A DNA stretch of 52,094 bases from a bacterium (GCA_016930535.1 JAFGGN010000016.1:1-52094); one strand, 5' to 3'. Positions 16,474 to 26,963 are shown, numbered from the stretch's first letter. The notes: a model not told the origin generated them from the sequence alone. Made by a program: numbers and translations.

Positions 16474-18687
16474 ATGGATCATGTAAAAATACGCGAATCC
16501 AGTCAAATCGGTAAACACTTTATTCCAGCCGAATTTGTTCCCAAAGGTAAAAATGAATACCATATCCGGGAAACCCAGTTCACCAAACGCGGTCTTCCGT
16601 GGCGTCATCTGACTGCGGATGAGGTGGAGCATCTGGTAAAAAACGGCAACCGGTCCGACAACTGGGACGATATTTACGTCACGGATCCGTTCGATCCCGG
16701 TCTGATCAGGAATTCCGAATTTTACGGCATGATCAGGATCGGGACATTGAAGCCCGTTATCCTTGAATATCACGATCTTAAATTACCTGCAGGAATTTAC
16801 AACAGCCGCATCATCGCCTGTGACATCGGAGAAGATGTGGCCGTTCATCACGTGAGGTATCTGGCCCATTTCATCATCGATGACCGCTGCATGCTTGCCA
16901 ATATCGATGAAATGCATACAACGGACCATGCAAAATTCGGCAACGGCATCGTCAAGGAGGGAGAACAGGAAAACATACGGATCTGGCTGGATGTGATGAA
17001 CGAGACCGGCTGCCGGAAAATCCTGCCCTTCGACGGCATCATCCCCGCAGACGCTTATTTATGGGCGAAGTACAGGGATGATGTCAGGCTTCAGGAAAAA
17101 CTTCTGGCCATGACACAGAACCGGTTCGATGCCCGACGCGGTGTGTACGGTACAGTGGGCAGGCAGACTGTGATCAAGAATTCCCGCATTCTGAAGGATG
17201 TAAAAATCGGAGACTGCTGTTATATCAAAGGTGCCAACAAGCTGAAAAACCTTACGATCAACTCGAACGAACACGAAAGAACCCAGATCGGTGAAGGCGT
17301 CGAACTCGTCAACGGCATTATCGGTTACGGCTGCCACATTTTCTACGGCGTCAAAGCGGTCCGCTTCGTACTGGGAAACCATGCCAATCTCAAATACGGT
17401 GCGCGGCTCATCCATTCATTTCTGGGAGCCAATTCGACCATATCATGTTGCGAGGTTCTGAATAACCTCATTTTTCCGGCGCATGAACAGCATCATAACA
17501 ATTCGTTTCTGATTGCCAGTGTGGTTCTGGGCCAGAGCAACCTGGCAGCGGGCGCGACCATCGGATCCAATCATAACAGCCGGGCAAACGACAACGAGAT
17601 CCAGGCCGGACGCGGCTTCTGGCCCGGTCTCTGTTCCAGTGTCAAGCATTCATGCCGGTTCGCGTCCTTTGTCCTGCTGGCCAAGGGAGACTATCCTGCG
17701 GAGCTGGATATCCCGCTGCCATTCAGTCTGTTGAACAACAACACATCAAAAGACCGTCTGGAAATCATGCCGGCCTTCTGGTGGCTGTACAACATGTATG
17801 CGCTGGCCAGGAATTCCTGGAAATTCAGGAGCCGGGACAAACGCATGACGAAAAACCAGCATATCGAATTCGAGGCCCTGGCACCGGACACGGTGGAAGA
17901 GATCATTCATGCCAGGCATCTGCTTGAACTATGGACCGGCAGGGCCCGGCCGAAAGCCGGGGGCAGACTGACCGGAAGTGTGAGGGATACCATCCTGATC
18001 CAGGAGGGCCGGGCGCTCCTGTCCGCAGAAGCGGATCCGCTCGGGGATCTCGAAATTCTGGGTGAAGGGCTGGAAAAAAGCCATAGAAAAGCCGTCATAC
18101 TCAAGCCCTGGGCCGCCTACCAGGCCTACGGTGAGATGCTGCACTATTACGCGGCAACCAACCTGATCGGATTCCTGAGCGGCCATCCGGACATGGTTTA
18201 CGGCACCATGATGAAACGACTCGCCGGCCCGAGAAATACACGATGGATCAATCTGGGCGGCCAGCTGGTTCCTGAGGCTGATGCGGATCAGCTTCGCCGT
18301 GACATCGGCACAGGAAAGTTGAAAACATGGGATGATATTCACGGCCGTTATGACAAGCTGTGGTCAGAATACACCCTTCAAAAGCAGAAACATGCCTGTG
18401 CCGTTCTGATGGAACTGGCGGACCCGGACCGTTCAGGCAAGGAGCTCTGGCTGAACGCGCTTGACCGGGCCGTGGCCATTCAAAGACTGGTCCGGGACAG
18501 GGTTTATGACTCGCGCCGCAAGGATTATGATAATGCGTTCCGTCGCGCCACGTTCCGGAATGAAAAGGAAATGATCGCGGCTATCGGAGAAGTGGATGAC
18601 AACAGTTTTATCAAACAAATCCGTGAAGAAACAGTGGTATTTGAAAAGACCGTCCGCAAAATCAAAAACAGAGAATCCACACATTGA
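16474..18687 (+). CDS. DUF4954 family protein (left-handed beta-helix)
   Basis: The 737-residue protein fits the DUF4954 family known from Bacteroidetes and spirochaetes. Regions around residues 95-160 and 215-345 have the spacing of hexapeptide repeats seen in left-handed beta-helix acyl- and nucleotidyl-transferases (for example VKIGDCCYIKGANKLKNL and GANSTISCCEVLNNLIF). The remaining C-terminal third is helical. No function has been assigned that I can name; sugar-nucleotide or acyl transfer is only suggested by the fold. A GTGAGGAG site precedes ATG 16474. It lies 77 bases after carB and 12 before the SIS gene, so it belongs to the same transcript. Confidence 0.82.
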   Translation: MDHVKIRESSQIGKHFIPAEFVPKGKNEYHIRETQFTKRGLPWRHLTADEVEHLVKNGNRSDNWDDIYVTDPFDPGLIRNSEFYGMIRIGTLKPVILEYHDLKLPAGIYNSRIIACDIGEDVAVHHVRYLAHFIIDDRCMLANIDEMHTTDHAKFGNGIVKEGEQENIRIWLDVMNETGCRKILPFDGIIPADAYLWAKYRDDVRLQEKLLAMTQNRFDARRGVYGTVGRQTVIKNSRILKDVKIGDCCYIKGANKLKNLTINSNEHERTQIGEGVELVNGIIGYGCHIFYGVKAVRFVLGNHANLKYGARLIHSFLGANSTISCCEVLNNLIFPAHEQHHNNSFLIASVVLGQSNLAAGATIGSNHNSRANDNEIQAGRGFWPGLCSSVKHSCRFASFVLLAKGDYPAELDIPLPFSLLNNNTSKDRLEIMPAFWWLYNMYALARNSWKFRSRDKRMTKNQHIEFEALAPDTVEEIIHARHLLELWTGRARPKAGGRLTGSVRDTILIQEGRALLSAEADPLGDLEILGEGLEKSHRKAVILKPWAAYQAYGEMLHYYAATNLIGFLSGHPDMVYGTMMKRLAGPRNTRWINLGGQLVPEADADQLRRDIGTGKLKTWDDIHGRYDKLWSEYTLQKQKHACAVLMELADPDRSGKELWLNALDRAVAIQRLVRDRVYDSRRKDYDNAFRRATFRNEKEMIAAIGEVDDNSFIKQIREETVVFEKTVRKIKNRESTH

Positions 18688-18699
18688 GGAGGGAACACG

Positions 18700-19716
18700 A
18701 TGAACCTGAAAGATGCCGGGTATTCCAAATTCGCACTCGTACGGGAAATGATGGACACGGTGGATGTGGTACGGCGGTTCGATCCATCCCGGACCGGCCA
18801 GGTGACAGAAGCAATCAAGTCCGCGGGCCGGCTGCTGCTGACCGGTGAGGGATCCAGCCGGATCTTCCCTGCGAAAAACCTGATCCGGAAATCCCTGCGC
18901 TGGGGAACCGGCCTTCAAATCGTCACCGACGGTTCCCGGCAATCTGCCCAGTACGATCTGTCCTCATTTGCCGTGTTCTGCGCCTCCAACTCGGGAAGAA
19001 CCAAGGAAGTGGTGCTGCTTGCCAAACAGCTGGCCGAAGCGGGCAACGACCGCAGGTATGCCTTGACTGCGAATGAAAACACGCTGCTCGAAGAGGCGTG
19101 TACAGAATCATTTGTGCTGACCTGCGGATGGGAACAGGCCGTGGCCGCGACAAAGAGTGTCATCGAACAGGCACTTTTTTATGAATCCATATTATGGAAC
19201 CTTGCAGGCAAGTCCATGAAACCGCTTCTGCCCGCTCTCGCGGACCAGATCCAGCAGGCACTGACCATGCCGATTCCCCCGGATATTGTCAGCGCGGCTA
19301 CGAAAGCCAATACGATCTATTTCGCAGGATATAATGATGGCGCCGCAGAGGAGCTGACGCTGAAAACCAATGAAATCACACGTAGAAAATCAGATTTTCT
19401 GGAAGGCACCTATGCGGTGCACGGCATCGAAGAGGTGATGAATCCCGAGGATATTGTTTTTGTCGTGGATCCCATCGATGCGGAAATCGACAAATTTCAG
19501 GAAGTGCTGAGCCAGGGTGTCGGTCTCAGGGTCGTTGCCATAGCCGACCACGATACGGCCCTGGAAACAATACGGGTTCCGGCAGCCGGAGAGATGGCCC
19601 CCTATATCGGTCTTTGCGCGGGATGGAACCTGCTTGTCGAAATCGGACTGGCCCTGAACATCGATCTGGACAAACCGGAACGGGCCCGGAAAGTCGGGAA
19701 CGAATTTAACGGATAA
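18700..19716 (+). CDS. SIS-domain phosphosugar-binding protein
   Basis: The 338-residue protein has two SIS (sugar isomerase) domains, at about 30-170 and 185-330. The first holds the phosphosugar motif [14 protein letters not shown] and the phosphate-contacting [10 protein letters not shown]. The arrangement matches the isomerase half of GlmS and related deglycases such as AgaS and FrlB, but the glutaminase domain of GlmS is absent. The substrate is therefore probably an amino- or ketosugar phosphate, not identifiable from sequence. A GAGGAGGG site lies before the ATG. Neighbours DUF4954 and DUF1846 sit 12 and 35 bases away. Confidence 0.85.
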   Translation: MNLKDAGYSKFALVREMMDTVDVVRRFDPSRTGQVTEAIKSAGRLLLTGEGSSRIFPAKNLIRKSLRWGTGLQIVTDGSRQSAQYDLSSFAVFCASNSGRTKEVVLLAKQLAEAGNDRRYALTANENTLLEEACTESFVLTCGWEQAVAATKSVIEQALFYESILWNLAGKSMKPLLPALADQIQQALTMPIPPDIVSAATKANTIYFAGYNDGAAEELTLKTNEITRRKSDFLEGTYAVHGIEEVMNPEDIVFVVDPIDAEIDKFQEVLSQGVGLRVVAIADHDTALETIRVPAAGEMAPYIGLCAGWNLLVEIGLALNIDLDKPERARKVGNEFNG

Positions 19717-19751
19717 CACCACACACTGGTCATTCAATCCAGGGATCAATC

Positions 19752-21269
19752 ATGTCACATGCCGTGGGATTCGATAACAACAAATATCTGAAGCAGCAGA
19801 CTGCTGCAATTTTGGAACGCGTGGACCGATTCGGCCACAAACTCTATCTGGAGTTCGGCGGAAAAATCCTGTTCGATTATCATGCGGCACGGGTGCTGCC
19901 CGGTTTCGATCCGAATGTCAAAATGCAGCTCCTGGCGAAGCTGAAGGACAAGGCGAATATCATACTCTGTATTTATGCCGGTGATATCGAACGCAAGAAA
20001 GTGCGTGCGGATTTCGGAATCACTTACGATGCGGATGCCATGAAACTGATCGACGATCTGCGGGACTGGGGGCTGGAAATCGGTGCCGTCGTCATCACGC
20101 GATACGAAGAACAACCTGCAGTCAAAGTATTTAAAAACCGTCTGGAGCACCGGAACATCCGTGTGTACACACACCGGTTCACCAAAGGATATCCCACCGA
20201 TGTGGACATGATCGTCAGTGATGAAGGGTACGGCGCCAATGCCTACATCGAAACGGACAAACCGCTGGTGGTGGTAACAGGACCCGGTCCGGGGAGCGGT
20301 AAACTGGCGACCTGCCTGTCGCAGCTGTATCATGAGCATCGCAGGGGCATCAAGGCCGGGTATGCAAAATTTGAAACTTTCCCCATATGGAACATTCCCC
20401 TGAAACATCCCGTGAACATCGCATATGAGGCAGCTACAGCAGATATACGGGACTTCAATCAGATCGATCCCTTTCATCTGGAAGCCTATGGCGAAACCGC
20501 CATTAATTATAACCGGGATGTAGAAGTATTTCCCGTTTTAAAACGCATCCTGATGAAGATCACGAATACGGAATCCATCTATCGGTCCCCCACGGACATG
20601 GGTGTCAACAGGGCGGGTTTCGGCATCGTCGATGATGCAGTGGTTCAGGCCGCAGCCATGCAGGAAATTATCCGGCGGCGTTTTCGTTATGCCTGCGAGC
20701 ATGTCATGGGATTCGTGGATAAAGAAACCATACAGCGCGCGGATCTTCTGATGAAAGAGCTTGGGCTGAATCCGGAGGACAGGGTCGTGGTTCAACCCGC
20801 GAGAAATGCGGCAAAAGACGCCAGAACCAAAAATAAAGGCAATGCGGGCATTTACAGCGGAGCCGCTCTGGAACTCGGGGACGGCACCATTATCACGGGT
20901 AAGAATTCTTCACTGATGCATGCGGCCTCGAGCCTGATTCTGAATGCAATAAAAAAACTGGCGGGGCTGCCGGACGAAATTCATCTGCTGGCCCCCAACA
21001 TACTGGAATCGATCGGCCGGATGAAACGGGACATGCTGGGTTCAAAAAACATCAGTCTGGATCTCGAAGAGACACTGATCGCCCTGAGCATCGGTACAGC
21101 CACCAATCCCTCGACCGATGCGGCCGTAAAAAAATTAAAGGAGCTGAGGGGCTGCAACGTACATACCACGCATATCCCCACACCCGGGGATGAGGCCGGC
21201 CTCAGAAAGCTGGGCCTGAATTTGACCAGCGATCCCGATTTCGGAACAAAAAACCTCTATATCGATTGA
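19752..21269 (+). CDS. DUF1846 (UPF0371) family protein
   Basis: The 505-residue protein is full length for DUF1846. It opens with [19 protein letters not shown] and LYLEFGGKI, typical of the family, and has a glycine-rich loop [16 protein letters not shown] at about 177-192 that resembles a nucleotide-binding loop, plus [10 protein letters not shown]. The family is found mostly in Firmicutes and scattered other phyla; its biochemical role is not settled as far as I know. It ends the plus-strand group. The start has no strong ribosome site (an AGGGATCAATC stretch precedes the ATG). Confidence 0.88.
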   Translation: MSHAVGFDNNKYLKQQTAAILERVDRFGHKLYLEFGGKILFDYHAARVLPGFDPNVKMQLLAKLKDKANIILCIYAGDIERKKVRADFGITYDADAMKLIDDLRDWGLEIGAVVITRYEEQPAVKVFKNRLEHRNIRVYTHRFTKGYPTDVDMIVSDEGYGANAYIETDKPLVVVTGPGPGSGKLATCLSQLYHEHRRGIKAGYAKFETFPIWNIPLKHPVNIAYEAATADIRDFNQIDPFHLEAYGETAINYNRDVEVFPVLKRILMKITNTESIYRSPTDMGVNRAGFGIVDDAVVQAAAMQEIIRRRFRYACEHVMGFVDKETIQRADLLMKELGLNPEDRVVVQPARNAAKDARTKNKGNAGIYSGAALELGDGTIITGKNSSLMHAASSLILNAIKKLAGLPDEIHLLAPNILESIGRMKRDMLGSKNISLDLEETLIALSIGTATNPSTDAAVKKLKELRGCNVHTTHIPTPGDEAGLRKLGLNLTSDPDFGTKNLYID

Positions 21270-21299
21270 TTTACCTGAAAAGAAAAGCGTCGTTGCAGA

Positions 21300-21505
21300 A
21301 ACTTATGGATCTGTCGGGGCTTTGAGTCTGTTGGGTCATAGGGCCGAAGCGTGAAATGGAGAACCGGAGACGCGGGGAAACGGAGATGAAAAGCGACATT
21401 GCTTTTTCACCGTTTCTCATCTTCCCCGATTCACCGCTTCACGGTCCGCTCTATTCTTTGGTCTTTGTTCTTTAATTTTTAATCTTGATTCTTGAATTTA
21501 TTCTA
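21300..21505. repeat. Mosaic intergenic repeat, copy A
   Basis: The gap between convergent genes is filled by repeat phrases. Bases 21363-21433 form an imperfect palindrome around GAAACGGAGATGAAAAGC / GCTTTTTCACCGTTTC and recur near 51997-52078. Bases 21453-21505 are a tandem of TTCTTTGG-type units (read as CAAAGA-type on the minus strand) that recur near 38641 and 45301. No separate gene is seen. Confidence 0.75.
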
Positions 21506-22067
21506 TGCAGTCCTTCATATCCGTATCTTTGAGTTTCGCATCGGACAGGTCCGCATATTTCAAATTGGTGTCGTGCATCCGGGCCTTTGTCAGATCCGCA
21601 TTCCTGAATACCGCCCGCTGACAATGGGCCTGGCTCAGGTCCGCATTTTTAAGATTGGTGCCCATGAGGCTGGCCCGTTTCATTTTAGTCCGGACAAATT
21701 TTGCATTCTCGCAGTTGGCACCGTCCAGATTGGCCCCGAACAGGGACAGGCCGCTGAAATCCACTCCCTTTAAATTCGCGTTTTCAAGATTCGTATCCTG
21801 AAAGTTCGCACCGCTCAGATTCGCACCTTCCAGGTCCGCTCCCTGCAGATTCGATCCGAAAAGAAATGCACTTTCTAGATTGGCACCCTTTAAATTGGCA
21901 TGATTCAGGTTGGTATTCTGAAGATGTGCGTTGCTTAAATTGGCGCGTTCGAAATTTCCGCCTTTCAGGTTTGAATAGGAAAGATCCGCATGGGACAGGT
22001 CCCCTTCCGCAAGCGACATGCCATTCTGGACACGTTTTACGACTTCCTCGCGTGTGTGTATGGTCAT
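21498..22067 (-). CDS. Pentapeptide-repeat protein
   Basis: From ATG 22067 the product is 189 residues, nearly all of it tandem pentapeptides of the A(D/N)Lxx type (for example SNLQGADLEGANLSGANFQD), which fold as a right-handed square beta-helix. A longer frame exists but the AGGAGGG site and the TGACATG junction with the STAS gene place the start here. Functions in this family vary (DNA mimicry, gyrase protection, scaffolds) and none can be assigned. The C-terminus MKDCIE runs into a repeat array, so the last residues and stop sit at the edge of the repeat. Translation is probably coupled to the STAS gene. Confidence 0.85.
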   Translation of the reverse strand: MTIHTREEVVKRVQNGMSLAEGDLSHADLSYSNLKGGNFERANLSNAHLQNTNLNHANLKGANLESAFLFGSNLQGADLEGANLSGANFQDTNLENANLKGVDFSGLSLFGANLDGANCENAKFVRTKMKRASLMGTNLKNADLSQAHCQRAVFRNADLTKARMHDTNLKYADLSDAKLKDTDMKDCIE

Positions 22068-22068
22068 G

Positions 22069-22416
22069 TCAGCCCTCCTCTTCAAAACTTTGAATAGCCT
22101 GATCGACCGAGTCACAGATCTGAAGCACCTGGTTCAATTTGGTGATTTCTATCGGACGTTTGACCCGTTCTGATAAACAGGCCAGTTTCAGGTCACCGTC
22201 GCTGCTGCGCAGCGTCGTGAGTCCCGCCATGAGAATACCCAGACCGGAACTGTTCATCCATTTCACTCCGGACATTTCCACAACCACATGCGTGATTCCA
22301 TCTCTGATTGCCTCGTACAGGCGATCCTGAAAGGGTTTGGCTTCATCGCCGCCCATCAGTTCACCTTCCAGTTTCAACACCAGTACATCGTCCTGCAAGG
22401 TCTCGGTCATTTTCAT
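22069..22416 (-). CDS. STAS-domain anti-sigma-factor antagonist
   Basis: The 115-residue protein is a stand-alone STAS domain. The phosphorylatable serine lies in MNSSGLGIL (about residues 54-62), matching SpoIIAA/RsbV, whose serine is phosphorylated by an anti-sigma kinase and dephosphorylated by a PP2C phosphatase. Neither kinase nor phosphatase is in the window. A GGAGGTGG site precedes ATG 22416. A second STAS protein with the same MNSSGLG motif is encoded at 44849-45184. The TGACATG junction couples it to the pentapeptide-repeat gene, an unusual pairing. Confidence 0.9.
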   Translation of the reverse strand: MKMTETLQDDVLVLKLEGELMGGDEAKPFQDRLYEAIRDGITHVVVEMSGVKWMNSSGLGILMAGLTTLRSSDGDLKLACLSERVKRPIEITKLNQVLQICDSVDQAIQSFEEEG

Positions 22417-22457
22417 CGAACCACCTCCGTCACATTCATGATGACTTTAAACGGATA

Positions 22458-23702
22458 TTACTCGTATCGCAGTGCAGTGATGGGATCCATTTTGCTCGCC
22501 TTCACCGCCGGAACCACCCCAAAAATGACACCCACCGCCACACATACGACAAAACCCAGTAAAATCGTAAACACCGGAATGGCCGCCGGTACCGGCGAGA
22601 TCAGCGCGATCAGCTGTCCCAGTCCCACTCCGATCAAAATTCCAAACAAACCGCCAATCACGGACAGAAAAATAGCTTCGATGAGAAACTGCATCCTTAT
22701 ATCCCCGCGTTTCGCACCGATGGCCATGCGCACACCGATTTCCCGCGTGCGTTCACGAATCGAAACCAGCATGATGTTCATAATGCCGATGCCCGCCACC
22801 AGGAGAGAAAAGGAGACGATGACCAGGGCACCGATGCGGACGGCCCGTGTTATATCGTTGAATGATTTAATCAGGCTGTTGCTCGTCCAGATTTCGAAAT
22901 CATTATCCTCGCCCGGCGGCACCTTGCGCACGGCGCGCAGGACGCCGATCACCTGTTCCTGCGCGGTTTCCATCATATCGACACTCGTGGCCTGAACCGT
23001 GATATTCAATGAACGGTAGCTGCCGTAATATTTGAGGAAAGTGGACAACGGGATGACCACCTTGTTGTCCTCGCTGTTGCCGAAACGGCTCCCCATTTCC
23101 TCGAGCGTCCCGATGACCTGATACCGCCGGCCGTCGGCAAGGATGAATTTGCCCAGCGGATCCTCAAACGGGAAAAGCGCGTCGATAATATCCTTGCCGA
23201 TCACGGCCACATCCGCCTTTTGCTGAACATCCACTTCGGAGAACGCCCGCCCCCCGTCAATGAAATAACTGTTGTTCGCGAAGAATTCCGGCGTTCCTCC
23301 TGCCATGACATTCATGGGGCTGGTTTTTCTGTCCCTGTACTTCACGATGATTTCAAAATGCCAGGCCTCGGGTCCCACACGTTCGACAGCCGTGCAGTAT
23401 TTCTCAATGGCTTTGGCATGCTCCCATGTGATGTCCTTCCGGTTTCTGTATTTATCGCGTTCGTCATGCCCGATATTTACGGGGAACTTCTGCACCTGAA
23501 ATACATTGGCACCCAGCTGTTCCATCTGCTGGTGAATGCTCTTTTGAAAACCCTCGATCAGCGACTGTACGCCGATAATGGACATCACACCGATGATCAC
23601 ACCCAGCAGGGTCAGAAAAGAACGCATTTTATGGTTCCTGATCACATCCAGCGCGATGACCAGATTCTCTCTCAATTGAACCACAAATTCACTTGCACGC
23701 AT
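22458..23702 (-). CDS. MacB-type ABC transporter permease (second)
   Basis: From ATG 23702 the product is 414 residues. The layout is that of the MacB/LolC family: one membrane helix near the N-terminus (from RSFLTLLGVIIGVMSIIGV), a large periplasmic MacB_PCD domain, then three membrane helices in the last 130 residues including the conserved GIMNIMLVSIRERTREIG-type loop that contacts the ATPase. I place the start at 23702 because AAGGGAG precedes it; an earlier ATG overlaps the neighbouring stop and has no site. With its upstream paralogue it would form a heterodimeric channel. Such systems export peptides, lipids or drugs, or power periplasmic proteins by mechanotransmission. Confidence 0.9.
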   Translation of the reverse strand: MRASEFVVQLRENLVIALDVIRNHKMRSFLTLLGVIIGVMSIIGVQSLIEGFQKSIHQQMEQLGANVFQVQKFPVNIGHDERDKYRNRKDITWEHAKAIEKYCTAVERVGPEAWHFEIIVKYRDRKTSPMNVMAGGTPEFFANNSYFIDGGRAFSEVDVQQKADVAVIGKDIIDALFPFEDPLGKFILADGRRYQVIGTLEEMGSRFGNSEDNKVVIPLSTFLKYYGSYRSLNITVQATSVDMMETAQEQVIGVLRAVRKVPPGEDNDFEIWTSNSLIKSFNDITRAVRIGALVIVSFSLLVAGIGIMNIMLVSIRERTREIGVRMAIGAKRGDIRMQFLIEAIFLSVIGGLFGILIGVGLGQLIALISPVPAAIPVFTILLGFVVCVAVGVIFGVVPAVKASKMDPITALRYE

Positions 23703-23722
23703 GATGCGGCTCCCTTCGATTG

Positions 23723-24958
23723 TCATTCGTATCTCAGGGCTTCAATGGGATCCAGTTTCGCCGCTTTGGAAGCCGGATAAAGCCCGAAAAATATACCGAT
23801 ACTGACGGTAAAACCGATACCGAGAAAAGCCACCCATGCCGAAATATCCACAGGAATCGGAGAGGCCTGTTTGATGATCATTGCAAAACCGATCGAAATC
23901 AGCATGCCCAGGATGACCCCGATACTCGAAATAAACATGGACTCCACCAGGAACTGCCAGAGTATGACCTGACGCTTGGCACCCAGCGCTTTTCGTATGC
24001 CGATTTCCCGCGTGCGTTCCGTGACCGATACCAGCATGATATTCATGATGCCGATCCCGCCCACAAGAAGGGCGATGGAGCCGATGCCGATGAGCACGAT
24101 CCACAGCACCTGGGTCACGCTCTTGTACGTATCCAGAAGCTGGCTCTGCTGATTGATATTGAAATTATTATCTTCGCTGACACGCAGGCCGCGCGCCCGC
24201 CGCATCAGTTCTTCCAGTTCGCTTTTCAGATCCTCAACCGCATCCGGGCTCACTGCCTTCGCCTGTATTTCCAGGGACCGGTGCTTGCCGAAAACTTTTT
24301 GAAATACGGTATACGGCATCATGACATTGTTATCCATGCTGAAATCGAAGAGCTGCCCCCGTTTTTCCATGACCCCGAGAATAAAAAAAGACTGACCGCT
24401 TATCTTTATCCGTTCTCCGATGGGATCCTTGTTTTTATACAATGCATCCGCGACTTCCCAGCCGATCACACAGACATTGCGGCGTTGATGGATTTCCGCT
24501 TCATTGAAAAACCGGCCGTATTCCGGCATGGCGTCGGACAGGACCATGTAATCCTCCGTAGTCCCGTAGATGATGACATTGTTCAGGTCCTCATCCCGGT
24601 ATTTCACCGTTCGCCGTGTTGCCACTTCGGGAGCCACGGCCTGGGCCAGTGTGGTGTACTCCTTGATGAATTCGAAATGCCTGCTCTCGATTTTCGGCCG
24701 GTTGCGGACCTTGAGCCATTCTTCCCAGCTGGTTATCATCCAGGGATACTGACTTACGTACACGTTATCCGTACCCAGCGCGGACAATTCACCGCTGACA
24801 TACGTGTTCAGTCCCTGAATCACCGAAATGATCACGGTGACGACCACGACACCGATCAGAATACCCAGTGTCGTCAATATGGATCTCAACCGGTTGGCTT
24901 TCAACGCCTGAAAGGCGATCCGGACACCTTCACCAAACTCTGTACCGGTCATTCTCAT
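23723..24958 (-). CDS. MacB-type ABC transporter permease (first)
   Basis: The 411-residue protein shares the MacB plan: a helix near residues 25-48 (SILTTLGILIGVVVVTVIIS), a periplasmic domain, and three C-terminal helices with GIMNIMLVSVTERTREIG. Sequence identity with the next permease in the loop region is very high, so the pair arose by duplication. Unlike E. coli MacB the ATPase is a separate gene 35 bases upstream. GAGGGTG precedes the ATG. Confidence 0.92.
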   Translation of the reverse strand: MRMTGTEFGEGVRIAFQALKANRLRSILTTLGILIGVVVVTVIISVIQGLNTYVSGELSALGTDNVYVSQYPWMITSWEEWLKVRNRPKIESRHFEFIKEYTTLAQAVAPEVATRRTVKYRDEDLNNVIIYGTTEDYMVLSDAMPEYGRFFNEAEIHQRRNVCVIGWEVADALYKNKDPIGERIKISGQSFFILGVMEKRGQLFDFSMDNNVMMPYTVFQKVFGKHRSLEIQAKAVSPDAVEDLKSELEELMRRARGLRVSEDNNFNINQQSQLLDTYKSVTQVLWIVLIGIGSIALLVGGIGIMNIMLVSVTERTREIGIRKALGAKRQVILWQFLVESMFISSIGVILGMLISIGFAMIIKQASPIPVDISAWVAFLGIGFTVSIGIFFGLYPASKAAKLDPIEALRYE

Positions 24959-24993
24959 TGTTCACACCCTCTCCATTCAATCCCGTTCCGGGA

Positions 24994-25671
24994 TTATACG
25001 GCCTCATCCCTTTCAACACGGCCATCCCGCAGACGGATGATCCGGTCGGAATGTTCGGCGATATATTCTTCATGGGTGACCAGGATAATCGTATTGCCGT
25101 TGTCATGCAGCGTTTCGAACAAATCCATGATTTCATCCCCGGTCCGGGTATCCAGATTGCCTGTCGGTTCATCGGCCAGAATGATCGAAGGATTGTTGAC
25201 GAGGGCACGGGCCACGGCGACGCGCTGCCGTTGTCCGCCGGACAGTTCGTTGGGCCGGTGATGCATGCGGTCTTTCAGACCTACCTTGGTCAATGCCTCC
25301 TCGGCCAGATCGCGGCGTTTCGAAGACGGCGTGCCGTTATAGATCAGGGGCAATTCCACATTGTGCAGCGCGGAAGCCCTCGGAAGCAGGTTGAAATTCT
25401 GAAATACGAACCCGATTTCCCTGTTTCTGATCTCGGCCAGTGCATTGTCATCCATATCGCTGACATCGGAACCGTTCAGCATATACAACCCGGAAGAGGG
25501 TGTATCCAGACATCCCAGCAGATTCATGAGCGTGGATTTTCCCGATCCGGACGGACCCATGATCGCCACGTATTCATTGTTGTCGATATTGAGATCCACA
25601 CCTCTCAGTGCATGAACCGTTTCAAGCCCGAGATGGTAGTCTTTATTGATTTCCTTCAATTCAATCATCAT
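24994..25671 (-). CDS. ABC transporter ATPase, MacB/LolD type
   Basis: The 225-residue ATPase has Walker [10 protein letters not shown] (about 39-47), the Q-loop, the signature [15 protein letters not shown] (about 142-156), Walker [10 protein letters not shown] and a D-loop NLDTRTGD. Length and the [12 protein letters not shown] segment are characteristic of the MacB/LolD/FtsE group. It would drive the two permeases downstream. An AAGGAG site sits nine bases before the first ATG. Confidence 0.95.
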   Translation of the reverse strand: MMIELKEINKDYHLGLETVHALRGVDLNIDNNEYVAIMGPSGSGKSTLMNLLGCLDTPSSGLYMLNGSDVSDMDDNALAEIRNREIGFVFQNFNLLPRASALHNVELPLIYNGTPSSKRRDLAEEALTKVGLKDRMHHRPNELSGGQRQRVAVARALVNNPSIILADEPTGNLDTRTGDEIMDLFETLHDNGNTIILVTHEEYIAEHSDRIIRLRDGRVERDEAV

Positions 25672-25703
25672 AGAAAGGTTCTCCTTCGGTCAATCCTTTG
25701 CCC

Positions 25704-26963
25704 TTATTCATCCTCGCGCATTTCCCGTTTCATGGAGTTGTCCACGGTGAGGACGTCTCCATTTTTCAGCTGTTTCGAAAGAATCCGGTAGGGACCGCTG
25801 ACCACTTCCCAGCCCTCTTCGAGTCCGCTCTTGATTTCCCATTCCGTGTCGCTCGATATTCCGGTGGTCACTTCGACCTGCTCGGCCATGCCGTCCTTCA
25901 CCCTGAATACGACTTTCACCGGCGGTTTATCTTCAGACCCGGTTTTCTCCTGCGCCGTTTCCGTCGAATCCTTTTCCGCTTCGGTCTCTTTCGCTTCCGT
26001 CGCTTCGGGTGCTTCGGATTTCTTCTCTTCGGGTTTGCGCATGGTCACACATTGAATCGGTACTTTCAGGGCATCGGTCAGGGATTCGGTAATGACATCC
26101 ACGGTCGCGGACATGCCCGGGCGCAGATACTTGGGTTTTTCAACCATGGCCACTTTGACCAGAAAATTGGTCACTTCTTCCTGGGTGCCCATACCAGTGG
26201 TGGTTCCACTGTGGGCGATCTCGGTCACGATGCCCTTGAACGAAGTGTCCGGGAATGCATCCACCATGATCTTGGCCGAATCACCCAGCTCGACATGAAT
26301 CACGTCGTTCTCATCGACATCCGCCTCGGCCTGCATGCGTGACAGATCCGCCACCACCATGATCACATCCAGCGTAAACTGGGATCCCATGGCCATTTCG
26401 CCCTGCTTTTTATCCAGCTGTGTGACGACGCCGTCCATGGGCGCGCGAATCGTGGTTTTGGACAGATAATCCCTGGCCTGCCGCTCCTGGGCCTCCGCCT
26501 GCTCCACTGTAGACTTCGACTGTTCGCATGTGGATTTTGCGATCTCGAGTTCGGCCGTGGAAATCAGATTGTCCGCTGCCAGGCTCTTGGCGCGTTCGTA
26601 TTCATTGTATGCTTTTTCGTAGCCGGCTCTGGCGAATTTCGTATTGGACATCGACTGCTCCAATGCCGCTTTATATTCCTCCTGATCCAGCTGCACGAGA
26701 AAATCCCCCTTCTTCACCACGTCCCCTTCGGCCACACCCAGCCCGATGATCTGCCCGCTGACCTTGGCCGAAATCTTGACCTCGACTTCGGGTTGAATCT
26801 TGGCGGGGCCGGATACGGTGGAAATCAGCGTGCCCTGTTCGACTTTGGATGTCTGAACCTTGATGCCCTCTTTCCGGCGGGACAGACTGGCAATGACAAT
26901 CACCACGATTACGACAAGAAATATCCCGAAGAAAATCAGTTTCTTTTTTTTCGAAGTAGCCAT
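25704..26963 (-). CDS. Periplasmic adaptor (HlyD/MacA family)
   Basis: The 419-residue protein begins with a cytoplasmic KKKK tract and a membrane anchor at about 8-26 (LIFFGIFLVVIVVIVIASL), followed by a lipoyl half, a helical hairpin (about 100-165, rich in Ala/Glu/Lys), the second lipoyl half and a beta-barrel region. It joins the inner-membrane transporter to TolC. A low-complexity insert of Glu, Ala, Thr and Lys at roughly 295-335 is not usual for the family. AAGGAGG precedes the ATG. It lies 32 bases from the ATPase gene and 38 from the TolC gene. Confidence 0.93.
   Translation of the reverse strand: MATSKKKKLIFFGIFLVVIVVIVIASLSRRKEGIKVQTSKVEQGTLISTVSGPAKIQPEVEVKISAKVSGQIIGLGVAEGDVVKKGDFLVQLDQEEYKAALEQSMSNTKFARAGYEKAYNEYERAKSLAADNLISTAELEIAKSTCEQSKSTVEQAEAQERQARDYLSKTTIRAPMDGVVTQLDKKQGEMAMGSQFTLDVIMVVADLSRMQAEADVDENDVIHVELGDSAKIMVDAFPDTSFKGIVTEIAHSGTTTGMGTQEEVTNFLVKVAMVEKPKYLRPGMSATVDVITESLTDALKVPIQCVTMRKPEEKKSEAPEATEAKETEAEKDSTETAQEKTGSEDKPPVKVVFRVKDGMAEQVEVTTGISSDTEWEIKSGLEEGWEVVSGPYRILSKQLKNGDVLTVDNSMKREMREDE

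Noticed and set aside
23720..25261. Open frame of 513 codons on the plus strand
   Set aside because: It covers two ABC transporter genes on the other strand with conserved motifs; the composition is His/Arg-rich and not protein-like.
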